A stretch of 64,000 nt of DNA from Allobosea sp. (GTDB lineage Bacteria; Pseudomonadota; Alphaproteobacteria; Rhizobiales; Beijerinckiaceae). Under the pieces are notes generated by a model. That model ran no database searches. It was not told where the DNA came from and worked only from the letters and a program-made list of their open reading frames with translations. Positions 26,222-35,391 of the stretch are shown piece by piece; position 1 is the stretch's first letter, and every line of letters starts with the position of its first letter. The stretch covers positions 186,001 to 250,000 of the forward strand of contig NZ_JAUYTP010000008.1 in NCBI RefSeq assembly GCF_030695125.1, in the 5' to 3' direction. The position numbers and the translations under genes are program-made.

Positions 26222-27091
26222 GTGTCGCCATCCGAGATCACCGTCACCGCGCCCCTGCCAGGCTTTTCCGACATCGCGGACCGTTTCGATCTGTGCCTGT
26301 GCGATGTCTGGGGCGTCGTTCATAATGGCGTCGCCGCGTTTGGCGAGGCCGTCGCGGCGCTGGTGGCCATGCGCGAGCGCGGCATCACCGTCATTCTCGT
26401 CACCAATGCGCCGCGCCCGGCCGCGTTGATCGCGCAGCAACTCGATGGGTTTTCCGTGCCGCGCGCCGCCTGGGACGCGATCGTCACCTCGGGCGATGTC
26501 TGCCGCGCCCTGATCCAGGCCCGGGCGGGCCGGCCGATGTTCCGGCTGGGGCCCGACCGCGATCTCCCGCTGGTGGCGGGGCTCGATGCGCCTGAGGTCG
26601 AGCCCGGCCAGGCGGAGTATGTCCTCTGCACCGGCCTCCTCGACGATGAGACCGAGACGGCCGCGAGCTACGCGGCGCTGCTCGCCGGCTTTGCCGAGCG
26701 CGGGCTCGAGATGATCTGCGCCAATCCCGATCTGGTCGTCGAACGCGGCGGGCGCATCGTGCCCTGCGCCGGGTCGGTGGCGCTCGCCTATGAGGAGATC
26801 GGCGGCAAGGTGATCTATGCCGGCAAGCCGCATGCGCCGATCTATGAGGCGGCGCTCGCCCTCGCGCAGACGCAGCGCGGCGCCGCCATCGCGCGGCATC
26901 GGATCTGCGCCATCGGTGACGCGATCCGCACCGACATCGCCGGCGCGGACGCATTCGGCGCCACCGGCGTCATGGTGCTGGCGGGCATCCATGCCCAGGA
27001 TTTGATGGAAGCGTCATGGGACGAGCGCCATGGCTGGCTCGGGCGGCAGAGCCATCGTCCCGCCTATGCCATGCCCCATCTGGTCTGGTGA
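26222..27091 (+). CDS. HAD hydrolase of the NagD-like TIGR01459 family
   Basis: A 289-residue class IIA HAD phosphatase. The nucleophile motif is DLCLCDVWGVVHNG, the second motif is ILVTNAPRP, and the C-terminal KVIYAGKPHAPIY and ICAIGDAIRTDIAGA complete the active site. I start at GTG 26222, preceded by GAGGGAG at about 10 bases; the frame stays open 60 bases further. The physiological substrate of this family is unknown. It lies a short distance before the ribF-ileS region on the same strand. Confidence 0.88.
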   Translation: MSPSEITVTAPLPGFSDIADRFDLCLCDVWGVVHNGVAAFGEAVAALVAMRERGITVILVTNAPRPAALIAQQLDGFSVPRAAWDAIVTSGDVCRALIQARAGRPMFRLGPDRDLPLVAGLDAPEVEPGQAEYVLCTGLLDDETETAASYAALLAGFAERGLEMICANPDLVVERGGRIVPCAGSVALAYEEIGGKVIYAGKPHAPIYEAALALAQTQRGAAIARHRICAIGDAIRTDIAGADAFGATGVMVLAGIHAQDLMEASWDERHGWLGRQSHRPAYAMPHLVW

Positions 27092-27119
27092 GCGGCCTCG
27101 CACACGCGCGCCGACGCCA

Positions 27120-27503
27120 TCAACCGGTGCAGACGGATTCGATCTTCGAGCGCAGCGTCTGCGCGTTGAACGGCTTGACGATATAATTGTTCACGCCCGC
27201 CTTTTTGGCGGCGATGACGTTCTCGGTGCGGGATTCGGCCGTCACCATGATGAAGGGGGTCGCCGACAGCGACTCCTCCTCGCGTACTCGCTGCAGCAGT
27301 TCGAAGCCCGTCATCGGCTCCATGTTCCAGTCGGAGATCACCAGGCCGTAGCGCTTGTCACGCATCTTGGCGATCGCGGCCTGACCGTCCGACGCATCGT
27401 CGACATTCTCGAAGCCCAACTGCTTCAACAGGTTGCGGATGATCCGAACCATTGTCTGGTAGTCATCGACCACCAGAATCGGCATGGACGGGTCGAGAGC
27501 CAT
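27120..27503 (-). CDS. Single-domain CheY-like response regulator
   Basis: A 127-residue receiver domain with nothing attached. The acidic pair (VVDDYQTM), the phosphoacceptor in VISDWNMEPMTG and the lysine in YIVKPF are all present, so it should be phosphorylated. ATG 27503 has TTGGAG about 8 bases upstream. The sequence MVRIIRNLLKQLGF is close to chemotaxis CheY. No chemotaxis genes are nearby, so the partner kinase is not known. Confidence 0.92.
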   Translation of the reverse strand: MALDPSMPILVVDDYQTMVRIIRNLLKQLGFENVDDASDGQAAIAKMRDKRYGLVISDWNMEPMTGFELLQRVREEESLSATPFIMVTAESRTENVIAAKKAGVNNYIVKPFNAQTLRSKIESVCTG

Positions 27504-27774
27504 TGGCGTGCTCCAATCAAGCGGTGAAGACGCGGGCCATGCCGTGTCGTGCCGCTTCAAAGGGCGGCCGCAGTCGTTGGTTCCAAGGGTTAGCGCGCCG
27601 GCGTTTCAAAGCCGTTAATTCATTGCCGTACTAACGGAAGGGAAGTTGCGCTTTGTATCAGGCACCAAAGTCCAATGGCCGGCCTGACGCTGCTGTGGCA
27701 GGTTCCCGACATGCCCGTTCCGCGATCGGCATGCGGCCCCGTTTCGTCTCCCGAGCCCGAAGCAACCAGCCCCG

Positions 27775-28230
27775 ATGAGCAGCGCCCTCTACACCGTCCA
27801 TGCCTTCGAGGATCTGGCCGTCGGCCAGAGCGCGAGCCTCATGCGCACGGTGATGGAGCGTGACGTCTCCCTCTTCGCCGATCTGTCGGGCGACGCCAAT
27901 CCGATCCACCTTTGCGATCGCTACGCCGCCAACACCAAGTTCGGCCAGCGCATTGCCCATGGCATGCTGACCGCGAGCCTGGTGTCGGCGCTGCTGGGCA
28001 CGCGGCTGCCGGGGCCCGGCGCGGTCTATCTGTCGCAGACGCTGACCTTCCTCGCCCCGGTGAAGATCGGCGATGTCGTCATGGCGCGCGTCGAGGTCGT
28101 CGAACTCGTGGCCGAACGCCGCCGCGCCCGCCTGTTCTGCGAATGTCTGATCGATGGCAAGGCGGTCCTGGAAGGCGAGGCCTGGGTGGCCCTGCCGCCG
28201 CCGCGTCCCGGCGATCGCAAGGCGGATTGA
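27775..28230 (+). CDS. MaoC-family (R)-specific enoyl-CoA hydratase
   Basis: A 151-residue hot-dog-fold hydratase. The hydratase-2 motif FADLSGDANPIHLCDRYA (catalytic Asp and His), followed by FGQRIAHGML, matches PhaJ/MaoC proteins that form (R)-3-hydroxyacyl-CoA from enoyl-CoA. PhaJ feeds polyhydroxyalkanoate synthesis in related bacteria, but no pha gene is here, so the pathway is not fixed. The ribF gene follows after about 70 bases. Confidence 0.88.
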   Translation: MSSALYTVHAFEDLAVGQSASLMRTVMERDVSLFADLSGDANPIHLCDRYAANTKFGQRIAHGMLTASLVSALLGTRLPGPGAVYLSQTLTFLAPVKIGDVVMARVEVVELVAERRRARLFCECLIDGKAVLEGEAWVALPPPRPGDRKAD

Positions 28231-28299
28231 CGCCGTCGGCTTGACGGGCCGCCGCCTCTGGCCAATGACGGGCCGGCCCGGCGAGCCCTGGGCGCCCGG

Positions 28300-29280
28300 A
28301 TGCCCCGACCGATGACCTCTGCCGCCGATCTCGCCACCAGCTTCGTGCTCGATCTCGACAAGCCCGCGCCCGCCGCCCTGCGCGGTGCGGTCATCGCGCT
28401 CGGCAATTTCGACGGCGTCCATCGCGGCCATGCCGAACTCGCCCGCGAGGCCATCGAGCTCGGCGAGCAGCTGGGGCGCCGGCCCGCCGCGCTGACCTTC
28501 GAGCCGCACCCGCGCAGTGTCTTCCGGCCCGAGGAGCCGGTCTTCCGCCTGACGCCGCCGGCGGTGAAAACCGAACTGCTCGGACAACTCGGCCTGCCGC
28601 TGACCTTCGTGCTCCCCTTCAACCGCGACGTCGCCGCGATCCGGGCCGAGGCCTTCGTCGACGATCTCCTGCTCGGCCGGCTCGGCGCGGCGGGGCTCGT
28701 CTGCGGTTACGATTTCCATTTCGGCCAGGGCCGGACCGGCTCGCCCGAGATGCTGCAGGCGCGCTGCGCGGGCCAAGGCGTGCCCGTCGTCATCGTGCCT
28801 CCTTTCGCCTGGGACGGCGAGGCGGTGTCCTCGTCGCTGATCCGCAACGCGCTCGAGCAGGGCGACGTCGCCCGCGCCGCGGATTATCTCGGCCGGCCCT
28901 GGTTCGTGCGCGGCGTCGTGGCGCATGGCGACAAGCGCGGCCGCGAACTCGGCTACCCCACCGCCAACATGCATCTCGCGCGCGACTGCAAGCTGAAACA
29001 CGGCATCTACGCCGTCCGCATGAAGATCGACGGTATCTGGCATGACGGCGTCGCGAGCTTCGGCCGCCGCCCGACCTTCGACGACGGCGCGCCGCGTCTG
29101 GAAACCTTCGTCTTCGATTTCGCTGGGGATCTCTATGGCAGCCAGGTCGATGTCGCCTTCGTCTCCTGGCTGCGCGGCGAGGCGAAGTTCGACTCGCTGG
29201 AGGCCCTGATCACCCAGATGGACGCCGACAGCCTGCGCGCCCGCGAGATCCTGGGCAAGACGCCGCCCTTCCTTCCGTAA
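28300..29280 (+). CDS. ribF: Bifunctional riboflavin kinase / FAD synthetase RibF
   Basis: A 326-residue enzyme that makes FMN from riboflavin and FAD from FMN. The N-terminal adenylyltransferase half has GNFDGVHRGH near residue 35 and GYDFHFGQGRTG near 140. The C-terminal kinase half has RGRELGYPTANMHL and ASFGRRPTFDDG. A second ATG at 28312 would remove four residues. The place directly upstream of ileS and lspA is the standard arrangement in many proteobacteria. Confidence 0.96.
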   Translation: MPRPMTSAADLATSFVLDLDKPAPAALRGAVIALGNFDGVHRGHAELAREAIELGEQLGRRPAALTFEPHPRSVFRPEEPVFRLTPPAVKTELLGQLGLPLTFVLPFNRDVAAIRAEAFVDDLLLGRLGAAGLVCGYDFHFGQGRTGSPEMLQARCAGQGVPVVIVPPFAWDGEAVSSSLIRNALEQGDVARAADYLGRPWFVRGVVAHGDKRGRELGYPTANMHLARDCKLKHGIYAVRMKIDGIWHDGVASFGRRPTFDDGAPRLETFVFDFAGDLYGSQVDVAFVSWLRGEAKFDSLEALITQMDADSLRAREILGKTPPFLP

Positions 29281-29643
29281 GGGGGCTTTGCCGGAGCGCA
29301 ACGACCATCCAACACGCCGCCATCCTGGGCGCCCGCAGGGCGGCCCGGGATCCATCGCAGGGCATTGTCGCGCCCGAGATGGATCCCGGCGCTCCGCTTC
29401 GATTCGGCCAGGATGACGAAGAGGTTCCTGCGCCAACCATTTTGATCTAGAAGCCGGTCATGAGCATATTCCGCGATAGGCCCCTCATTCCGCTCCGGCG
29501 AATTACGGGCCCGGCTGCCGCCCCGCGCTAGGCGCGGGCGCTCGCGCAAGCCGGGTGACCGTCGCTTTTCTATTCAGTTTCACCGCGGACAGCGCCACGC
29601 CAAACGATGATGGCAGGCCAGCCCGCCTTGCCCGAGCCGGACC
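29281..29643. other. 363-base gap between ribF and ileS
   Basis: The first half is occupied by the palindromic repeat at 29319-29417. The rest, up to the ileS ATG, is somewhat AT-richer around 29560-29585 (CTATTCAGTTTCACC) and probably holds the ileS promoter. I see no supported coding frame, T-box or other leader RNA. Confidence 0.55.
29319..29417. repeat. Dispersed intergenic palindromic repeat, family A (copy 2)
   Basis: It begins CCATCCTGGGCG and ends GGCCAGGATGAC, and the internal CCGGGATCCAT is mirrored by ATGGATCCCGG. It has the same plan as the elements at 42788 and 56014. Confidence 0.75.
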
Positions 29644-32616
29644 ATGACCGACAAGACCGACGCGACCGACTATTCCCAGACTTTGTTCCTGCCCCAGACC
29701 GAGTTCCCGATGCGGGCCGGCCTGCCGCAGCGCGAGCCGGAATTGCTCGCCCGCTGGGCCAGGATGGACCTCTACCGCAAGCTGCGCGAGGCCGGCAAAG
29801 GCCGCGACCGCTTCGTGCTGCATGACGGCCCGCCCTACGCCAACGGCAACATCCATATCGGCCATGCGCTCAACAAGGTCCTGAAGGACCTCGTCACGCG
29901 CTCGCAGCAGATGCTGGGCTTCGATTCCAACTACGTCCCGGGCTGGGACTGCCACGGCCTGCCGATCGAGTGGAAGATCGAGGAGCAGTACCGCGCCAAG
30001 GGGCTGAACAAGGACGACGTCGACGTCGTCGAGTTCCGCAAGGAATGCCGTACCTTCGCCGAGCACTGGGTCTCGGTCCAGCGCGAGGAGTTCAAGCGGC
30101 TCGGCGTCGAGGGCGACTGGGACGATCCCTACCTGACCATGGCCTACCCGGCCGAGGCGCAGATTGCCCGCGAGATCATGAAATTCGCCGAGACCGGCCA
30201 GCTCTATCGCGGCTCCAAGCCGGTGATGTGGTCGGTCGTCGAGAAGACCGCCTTAGCCGAGGCCGAGGTCGAGTATGAGGAGCACACCAGCGACACGGTG
30301 TTCGTGGCGTTTCCGTTGGTTGAACGACTTGTCGAAGGGAAGAAGCTCCCGCTGAGCGATCGCACGCTTGGCACCAAAATCGTTATCTGGACGACGACTC
30401 CTTGGACGATCCCGGGGAACCGTGCGATCTCGTTTTCATCGAAATTGCTATATGTCCAGATCGAGGTGACAGACGCCCCAGAGGGAAATTGGGCGAAGGT
30501 TGGCGATCGCTACATCGTAGCGTCCAGTCTCGTCGAATCATTCGCAAAAGCGGCCAAGATCGCTGCTTGGAAAAACGTTGGTGGCGACGCCAGTACCGGC
30601 CTTGATGGACTCGTTGCCGCCCACCCCCTGCGCGGCCACGGCTACGACTTCGACGTGCCCCTGCTCGATGGCGACCATGTCACCGACGATGCCGGCACCG
30701 GCTTCGTCCACACCGCGCCCGGCCATGGCCGCGAGGACTTCGACGTCTGGATGAGCAATGGCCGCCAACTGGCCGAGCGCGGCATCGAGACCCGCATCCC
30801 CTACACCGTCGACGCCGATGGCCGCTTCACCAAGGACGCGCCGGGCTTCGAGGGCGCGCAGGTCATCACGGACAAGGGCGAGAAGGGCAACGCCAACGAG
30901 GTCGTCATCAAGGCGCTCGCGGCGTCGGGCAATCTCGTCGCGCGCGGCCGGCTCAAGCACCAGTATCCGCATAGCTGGCGCTCGAAGAAGCCGGTGATCT
31001 TCCGCAACACGCCGCAATGGTTCATCGCCATGGACAAGGCGGTCGATACGCTCGGCAACCGCACCCTGCGCGAGGTCGCGCTCGGCGCGATCAAGGACAC
31101 CCAATGGGTCCCTGCCGCCGGCGAGAACCGCATCAACGGCATGATCGCCAACCGCCCCGACTGGGTGGTTTCGCGCCAGCGCGCCTGGGGCGTGCCGATC
31201 ACCGTCTTCGTCGAGAAGGAGAGCAAGGAGATCCTGGTCGATGCGAAGGTGAACGCCGCCATCGCCGAGGCCTTCGAGCTCGAGGGCGCCGATGCCTGGT
31301 TCACCGACACCGACGGCGCTCGCTTCCTGAAGCCCTTCGGCTACGACCCGGCGCATTACGAGCGCGTCACCGACGTGCTCGACGTCTGGTTCGATTCAGG
31401 CTCGACCCATGCCTTCACCCTGGAGAAGCGCGCCGATCTGCGCGCGCGTCGTCGCGGTGACGGCGGCAATGACCGGGTGATGTATCTCGAAGGCTCGGAC
31501 CAGCATCGCGGCTGGTTCCACTCTTCGCTGCTCGAAAGCTGCGGCACGCGCGGGCGCGCTCCTTACGACATCGTGCTGACGCACGGCTTCTGCCTCGACG
31601 AGAAGGGCGAGAAGATGTCGAAGTCCAAGGGCAACGTCACCGCCCCGCAGGACATCATCAAGGATTCAGGCGCCGACATCCTGCGCCTCTGGGTCGCTGC
31701 GGCGGACTATTCCGACGATCTGCGCATCGGCAAGGAGATCCTCAAGACCTTCGTCGAGACCTATCGCAAGCTGCGCAACACGATGCGCTGGATGCTCGGC
31801 ACGCTCGCCCATTTCAGCGAGGACACCCGCGTCTCCGAAATCCAGACCATGCCCGAGCTGGAGCGGCTGATGCTGCATCGGCTCGCCGAGATCGGCCCGC
31901 AGGTCGAGGAGGCCTATCGCACCTACGACTACAAGAAGGTCGTGACGCTGCTCTCGCAGTTCATGAACACCGAACTCTCGGCCTTCTATTTCGACGTCCG
32001 CAAGGACGCGCTCTATTGCGACCCGCTGTCGAGCCATGTCCGCAAGAGCGCGCTCACCGTCGTCGACCATCTCTTCCGCTGCCTGACGACCTGGCTCGCG
32101 CCGATCCTGGTGTTCACCGCCGAGGAAGCCTGGCTGGAGCGTTATCCGGAGCAGAAGACGTTGGACGGCTCGGTCCATCTCGAACTCTTCGCGCAGGCCC
32201 CGGCCGCCTGGCTCGATTCCGAGCTGGCCGAGCGCTGGAGCAAGATCCGTAGGGTTCGCCGCGTCGTCACCGGCGCGCTCGAGCTGGAGCGCGCGGCCAA
32301 GCGGCTGGGTTCCTCGCTGGAAGCCGCCCCGCAGGTCTTCGTCTCCGATCCGGACCTTCTCGCCGCGCTGTCGGGGGCCGATCTCGCCGAGATCAGCATC
32401 ACCTCCGCCATCCGCGTCGAGAACGGGGAAGGGCCGGCCGAGGCCGTCCGCCTGCCCGACGTTCCCGGCGTCGCGGTCGTCCCGCACCGTGCCGACGGCG
32501 TCAAATGCGCCCGCTCCTGGAAGTATTTCGACCCCGCGACGGCCGATGCCGCCTATCCGACGGTGACGCCGCGCGATGCCAAGGCGCTGCGCGAACTCGG
32601 CCGGGGGGCGGCATGA
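29644..32616 (+). CDS. ileS: Isoleucyl-tRNA synthetase
   Basis: A 990-residue class I synthetase that charges tRNA-Ile. The HIGH signature is in [13 protein letters not shown] near residue 70, and KMSKS is at 657-661. The editing (CP1) domain with [13 protein letters not shown] lies near residue 250. The C-terminal zinc-binding region keeps only one of the usual cysteines (KCARSWKYF), which I believe is common in alphaproteobacteria. Bases 30301-30620 (about residues 220-326) differ sharply from the rest in GC and codon choice, suggesting a recombined segment. The stop overlaps the lspA start (ATGA). Confidence 0.96.
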   Translation: MTDKTDATDYSQTLFLPQTEFPMRAGLPQREPELLARWARMDLYRKLREAGKGRDRFVLHDGPPYANGNIHIGHALNKVLKDLVTRSQQMLGFDSNYVPGWDCHGLPIEWKIEEQYRAKGLNKDDVDVVEFRKECRTFAEHWVSVQREEFKRLGVEGDWDDPYLTMAYPAEAQIAREIMKFAETGQLYRGSKPVMWSVVEKTALAEAEVEYEEHTSDTVFVAFPLVERLVEGKKLPLSDRTLGTKIVIWTTTPWTIPGNRAISFSSKLLYVQIEVTDAPEGNWAKVGDRYIVASSLVESFAKAAKIAAWKNVGGDASTGLDGLVAAHPLRGHGYDFDVPLLDGDHVTDDAGTGFVHTAPGHGREDFDVWMSNGRQLAERGIETRIPYTVDADGRFTKDAPGFEGAQVITDKGEKGNANEVVIKALAASGNLVARGRLKHQYPHSWRSKKPVIFRNTPQWFIAMDKAVDTLGNRTLREVALGAIKDTQWVPAAGENRINGMIANRPDWVVSRQRAWGVPITVFVEKESKEILVDAKVNAAIAEAFELEGADAWFTDTDGARFLKPFGYDPAHYERVTDVLDVWFDSGSTHAFTLEKRADLRARRRGDGGNDRVMYLEGSDQHRGWFHSSLLESCGTRGRAPYDIVLTHGFCLDEKGEKMSKSKGNVTAPQDIIKDSGADILRLWVAAADYSDDLRIGKEILKTFVETYRKLRNTMRWMLGTLAHFSEDTRVSEIQTMPELERLMLHRLAEIGPQVEEAYRTYDYKKVVTLLSQFMNTELSAFYFDVRKDALYCDPLSSHVRKSALTVVDHLFRCLTTWLAPILVFTAEEAWLERYPEQKTLDGSVHLELFAQAPAAWLDSELAERWSKIRRVRRVVTGALELERAAKRLGSSLEAAPQVFVSDPDLLAALSGADLAEISITSAIRVENGEGPAEAVRLPDVPGVAVVPHRADGVKCARSWKYFDPATADAAYPTVTPRDAKALRELGRGAA
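30301..30620 (+). other. Mosaic low-GC segment inside the ileS editing domain
   Basis: Counting 300 bases from 30301 gives about 55% GC, while flanking lines are near 65-67%. Codons rare elsewhere in the window cluster here (CTA, TCA, GTA, ACA, GGA, TTG, and many ending in T or A). The frame and the editing-site motif are intact, so the segment is functional in sequence terms. Homologous replacement from a lower-GC donor is the likely cause. Confidence 0.7.
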
Positions 32617-33095
32617 CCTCCGCCCGCCGCCTCGGTCTCGCGGTCGTCCTGGTCGTCTTCCTCGCCGATCAGGCGCTCAAGCTCTGGCTGCTCTTCGGCC
32701 TGCGTCTGGCCGAGACCGGGCCGTTTGCCGTGACGCCGTTCATGAACATCGTGCTCGCCTGGAACCGCGGCATTTCCTACGGCCTGTTCCAGCAGCACAG
32801 CGACATCGGCCGCTGGGGCCTCGTGGTCATCTCGATCGTCGCCGCGATCTGGCTGGGGCGCTGGATGTGGCGCGAGGAGCGGCCCTTGACCGTGATCGGC
32901 CTGGCCCTGATCGTCGGTGGTGCGCTCGGCAATGGGCTGGATCGCGCCGTCTATGGCGCCGTCGTCGACTTCGTCCATCTGCATTGGGGCAGCTTCAGCT
33001 GGTACATCTTTAACATTGCCGATGCGGCCATCGTTGTCGGGGTGGTCGCGCTGCTGTATGAGTCCTTCCGCCCGGGCGCGGAAACGCCGGCATAA
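32613..33095 (+). CDS. lspA: Lipoprotein signal peptidase (signal peptidase II)
   Basis: A 160-residue membrane aspartic protease that cleaves prolipoprotein signals. Four membrane spans are visible. The catalytic aspartates lie in [19 protein letters not shown] and [12 protein letters not shown], and the N-terminal motif [13 protein letters not shown] fits the family. Its ATG overlaps the ileS TGA by 4 bases, giving translational coupling. Confidence 0.96.
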   Translation: MTSARRLGLAVVLVVFLADQALKLWLLFGLRLAETGPFAVTPFMNIVLAWNRGISYGLFQQHSDIGRWGLVVISIVAAIWLGRWMWREERPLTVIGLALIVGGALGNGLDRAVYGAVVDFVHLHWGSFSWYIFNIADAAIVVGVVALLYESFRPGAETPA

Positions 33096-33168
33096 GGTCG
33101 GCTTTGCCATCGTTTTGCCGTTCGTCTGAGGTTATACGGGGAAGCGATATCCCCGAGGGAGATTTGAC

Positions 33169-33810
33169 ATGGCTCACCGCATCCGCGTGACGCATCTGCT
33201 GCTGGCCGGAGGCCTCGTGCTTGCGGCCCAGCCCGCGCTGGCTCAGGAGGGCATGCTCTTCAAGAACCTCATGGAAGGCGTCATCGGCGGCCGCCCGGGC
33301 GACGACATCGAATACCGTCAGCGCCCGCCGCTGGTCGTGCCGCCGAACTCGACCCTGCCGCGTCCGCAGGCGCCGGCGAGCAGCCGCAACGCCGCCTGGC
33401 CCAACGATCCCGACGTGGCCGCCCGCCGTGCGGAAGCCGCGGGCGCGCGCGTTCCGGTGTCGAACCCCAACTGGCGCAACAATCCGATTCTCAGCCAGCA
33501 AGAGCTGCGCCGCGGCCGCACGACCCGCGATGCGGGCCGGCCCGAGGTCGCCGAGGATCACAACAACTACAACAACCAGATCGCGCCGATCCGCGTCGGC
33601 CGCGAACTCGCCAGCCGCCAGAACCAGACCGCGCTCGACCAGTTGACCTATGGCTCCGAGCCGCCACGTCGGACGCTGGCGGAGCCGCCGGTCGGTTATC
33701 GCCTGCCCGCCGGCACGGCGCCGGTCGGCCCCGGTCAGGGCGGCCCTGTCGAGGATCGGCAGGCGGTCGGCCAGCGCGAATTCCTGACCGGTCAGATCCC
33801 GATGCAGTGA
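33169..33810 (+). CDS. Secreted conserved hypothetical protein
   Basis: A 213-residue protein with a signal peptide (MAHRIRVTHLLLAGGLVLAA, cleavage near ALAQE). The mature part is Pro/Arg/Asn-rich with no membrane helix. The motif RPPLVVPPNSTLPRP recalls the DUF3035 (BamF-like) proteins that often follow lspA in alphaproteobacteria, but the match is limited. There is no lipobox Cys. A GAGGGAG site precedes the ATG. Envelope location is likely; the function is unknown. Confidence 0.75.
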   Translation: MAHRIRVTHLLLAGGLVLAAQPALAQEGMLFKNLMEGVIGGRPGDDIEYRQRPPLVVPPNSTLPRPQAPASSRNAAWPNDPDVAARRAEAAGARVPVSNPNWRNNPILSQQELRRGRTTRDAGRPEVAEDHNNYNNQIAPIRVGRELASRQNQTALDQLTYGSEPPRRTLAEPPVGYRLPAGTAPVGPGQGGPVEDRQAVGQREFLTGQIPMQ

Positions 33811-34008
33811 CGGTCGATGCCGGAGTCGTGACCGCCTGGCGGTCCGGCTCCGTCCATCCTGTGAGGGGCGGCTCTGGCGTTTGGCGCCCGGCCGCCTTAT
33901 TTCGTTCGAGGGACATCGGGCGAGCGTCCTTCGCTTGCGCCGCCCTTCCCGGAAAGCATCCGACCGGCGCGTCGCCGCGACCCTGCACATCATTGGAGAC
34001 GGCCTCAG

Positions 34009-35316
34009 GTGAACATGCATTCGCAGCCGAGCCACGCCGCGCAGCCCCCGGCCTCTCAACCGGTCGAGTCCTTCCGCCTCGCCAACGGCATGGACGTGGT
34101 GGTGATCGCCGACCGGCGCGCCCCGGTCGTCACGCATATGGTCTGGTATCGCAACGGCTCGGCCGATGATCCGGCGGGCAAGTCCGGCATCGCGCATTTC
34201 CTCGAGCATCTGATGTTCAAGGGCACGGCCAAATGGCCGGCCGGCGAGTTCTCCAAGATCGTCGCCGGCTTCGGCGGGCAGGAAAACGCCTTCACCTCCT
34301 TCGACTACACCGCCTATTTCCAGCGCGTGCCGAAGGAGCATCTGCGCGCGATGATGGATTACGAGGCCGACCGGATGACGGGCCTCGCCTTCGACGAGAG
34401 CGTCGTGGGCCCCGAGCGCGACGTCGTGCTCGAAGAGCGCAAGATGCGCGTCGATTCCGACCCCGCCGCCCAGCTCGGCGAGGAGTTCTCCTCCGCGCTC
34501 TTCGTGCATCACCCCTATGGCACGCCGATCATCGGCTGGGAGCACGAGATCGAGGAGCTCAACCGCGACGACGCCTTCGCCTATTACCAGCGCTTCTACA
34601 CGCCGGAGAACGCCATCCTCGTCGTCGCCGGCGACACCGATGCGCAGACCGTGCGCAGCCTCGCCGAGGCGACTTATGGCGCCATTCCCGCGCGCGGGGA
34701 GACGCCGCTGCGCAAGCGCCCCGCCGAGCCCGATCCGCGTGCCGCGCGCCGGGTGTCGCTGAGCGATCCGCGCGTGCGCCAGCCCTCGCTGCGCCGCGGC
34801 TGGCTGACGCCGACCTATCTGTCGGGCGAGGCCGGCGAGGTCTTCGCGCTTGAGATCGCAGCCGAGATCCTCGGCGGCGGCACCACCTCGCGGCTCTACC
34901 GCAAGCTCTGCGTCGAGCAGGAACTGGCCGCGGGCGCCAGCGCCTATTTCATGGGCTCGATGGTCGATCGCGCCGCCTTCCAGGTCTCCGTCAGCCCGCG
35001 CCCCGGCGTCGAGATGGCGGCGCTCGAAGCGGGGCTCGATGCGGCGCTCGCCGCCTTCCTGGCCGACGGTCCCAGCGAACTCGAACTCGCCCGCGCCCGC
35101 ACCCGCCTCGTCGCCGAGACGATCTTCGCCCGCGACAGCCAGTCCTCGCTGGCGCGCATCTTCGGGGCGTCGCTGGCCGTCGGCGAAACCGTCGAGGACG
35201 TGCTGGCCTGGCCGGCGCGGATCGAGGCGGTGCCGCGTGAGGCCGTCGTCGAGGCCGCCCGCCGCTATCTGCGCCCCGATCGCTGCGTCACCGGCCTGCT
35301 CCTGCCCGTGGCCTGA
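34009..35316 (+). CDS. M16 family zinc peptidase, active subunit
   Basis: A 435-residue pitrilysin/processing-peptidase-like enzyme. The inverted zinc motif HFLEHLMF lies near residue 64, and the downstream glutamate is in RDVVLEERKMR. Both M16 halves are present. I start at GTG 34009 with GGAG 10 bases upstream; ATG 34015 is the alternative. No clear signal peptide is seen. It is followed by a second M16 gene without the zinc motif, the usual active/inactive pairing. Confidence 0.92.
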   Translation: MNMHSQPSHAAQPPASQPVESFRLANGMDVVVIADRRAPVVTHMVWYRNGSADDPAGKSGIAHFLEHLMFKGTAKWPAGEFSKIVAGFGGQENAFTSFDYTAYFQRVPKEHLRAMMDYEADRMTGLAFDESVVGPERDVVLEERKMRVDSDPAAQLGEEFSSALFVHHPYGTPIIGWEHEIEELNRDDAFAYYQRFYTPENAILVVAGDTDAQTVRSLAEATYGAIPARGETPLRKRPAEPDPRAARRVSLSDPRVRQPSLRRGWLTPTYLSGEAGEVFALEIAAEILGGGTTSRLYRKLCVEQELAAGASAYFMGSMVDRAAFQVSVSPRPGVEMAALEAGLDAALAAFLADGPSELELARARTRLVAETIFARDSQSSLARIFGASLAVGETVEDVLAWPARIEAVPREAVVEAARRYLRPDRCVTGLLLPVA

Positions 35317-35391
35317 GCCGGCCGCATCCTTTTCTCGACAGGGCAGGGCGCCCTTCCGCCAACGGATTGCCGCCCGCCGTCAGGACATGAC

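Noticed and set aside
29418..29643. T-box or other tRNA-sensing leader before ileS
   Set aside because: No T-box core sequence or antiterminator/terminator pair is visible; alphaproteobacteria generally lack T-box control of ileS.
33111..33168. Hairpin CGGGGA/TCCCCG before the secreted hypothetical gene as a riboswitch or terminator
   Set aside because: The stem is only 6 bp with a 7-base loop, has no T-run and lies right at the ribosome-binding site, so the evidence is too thin.
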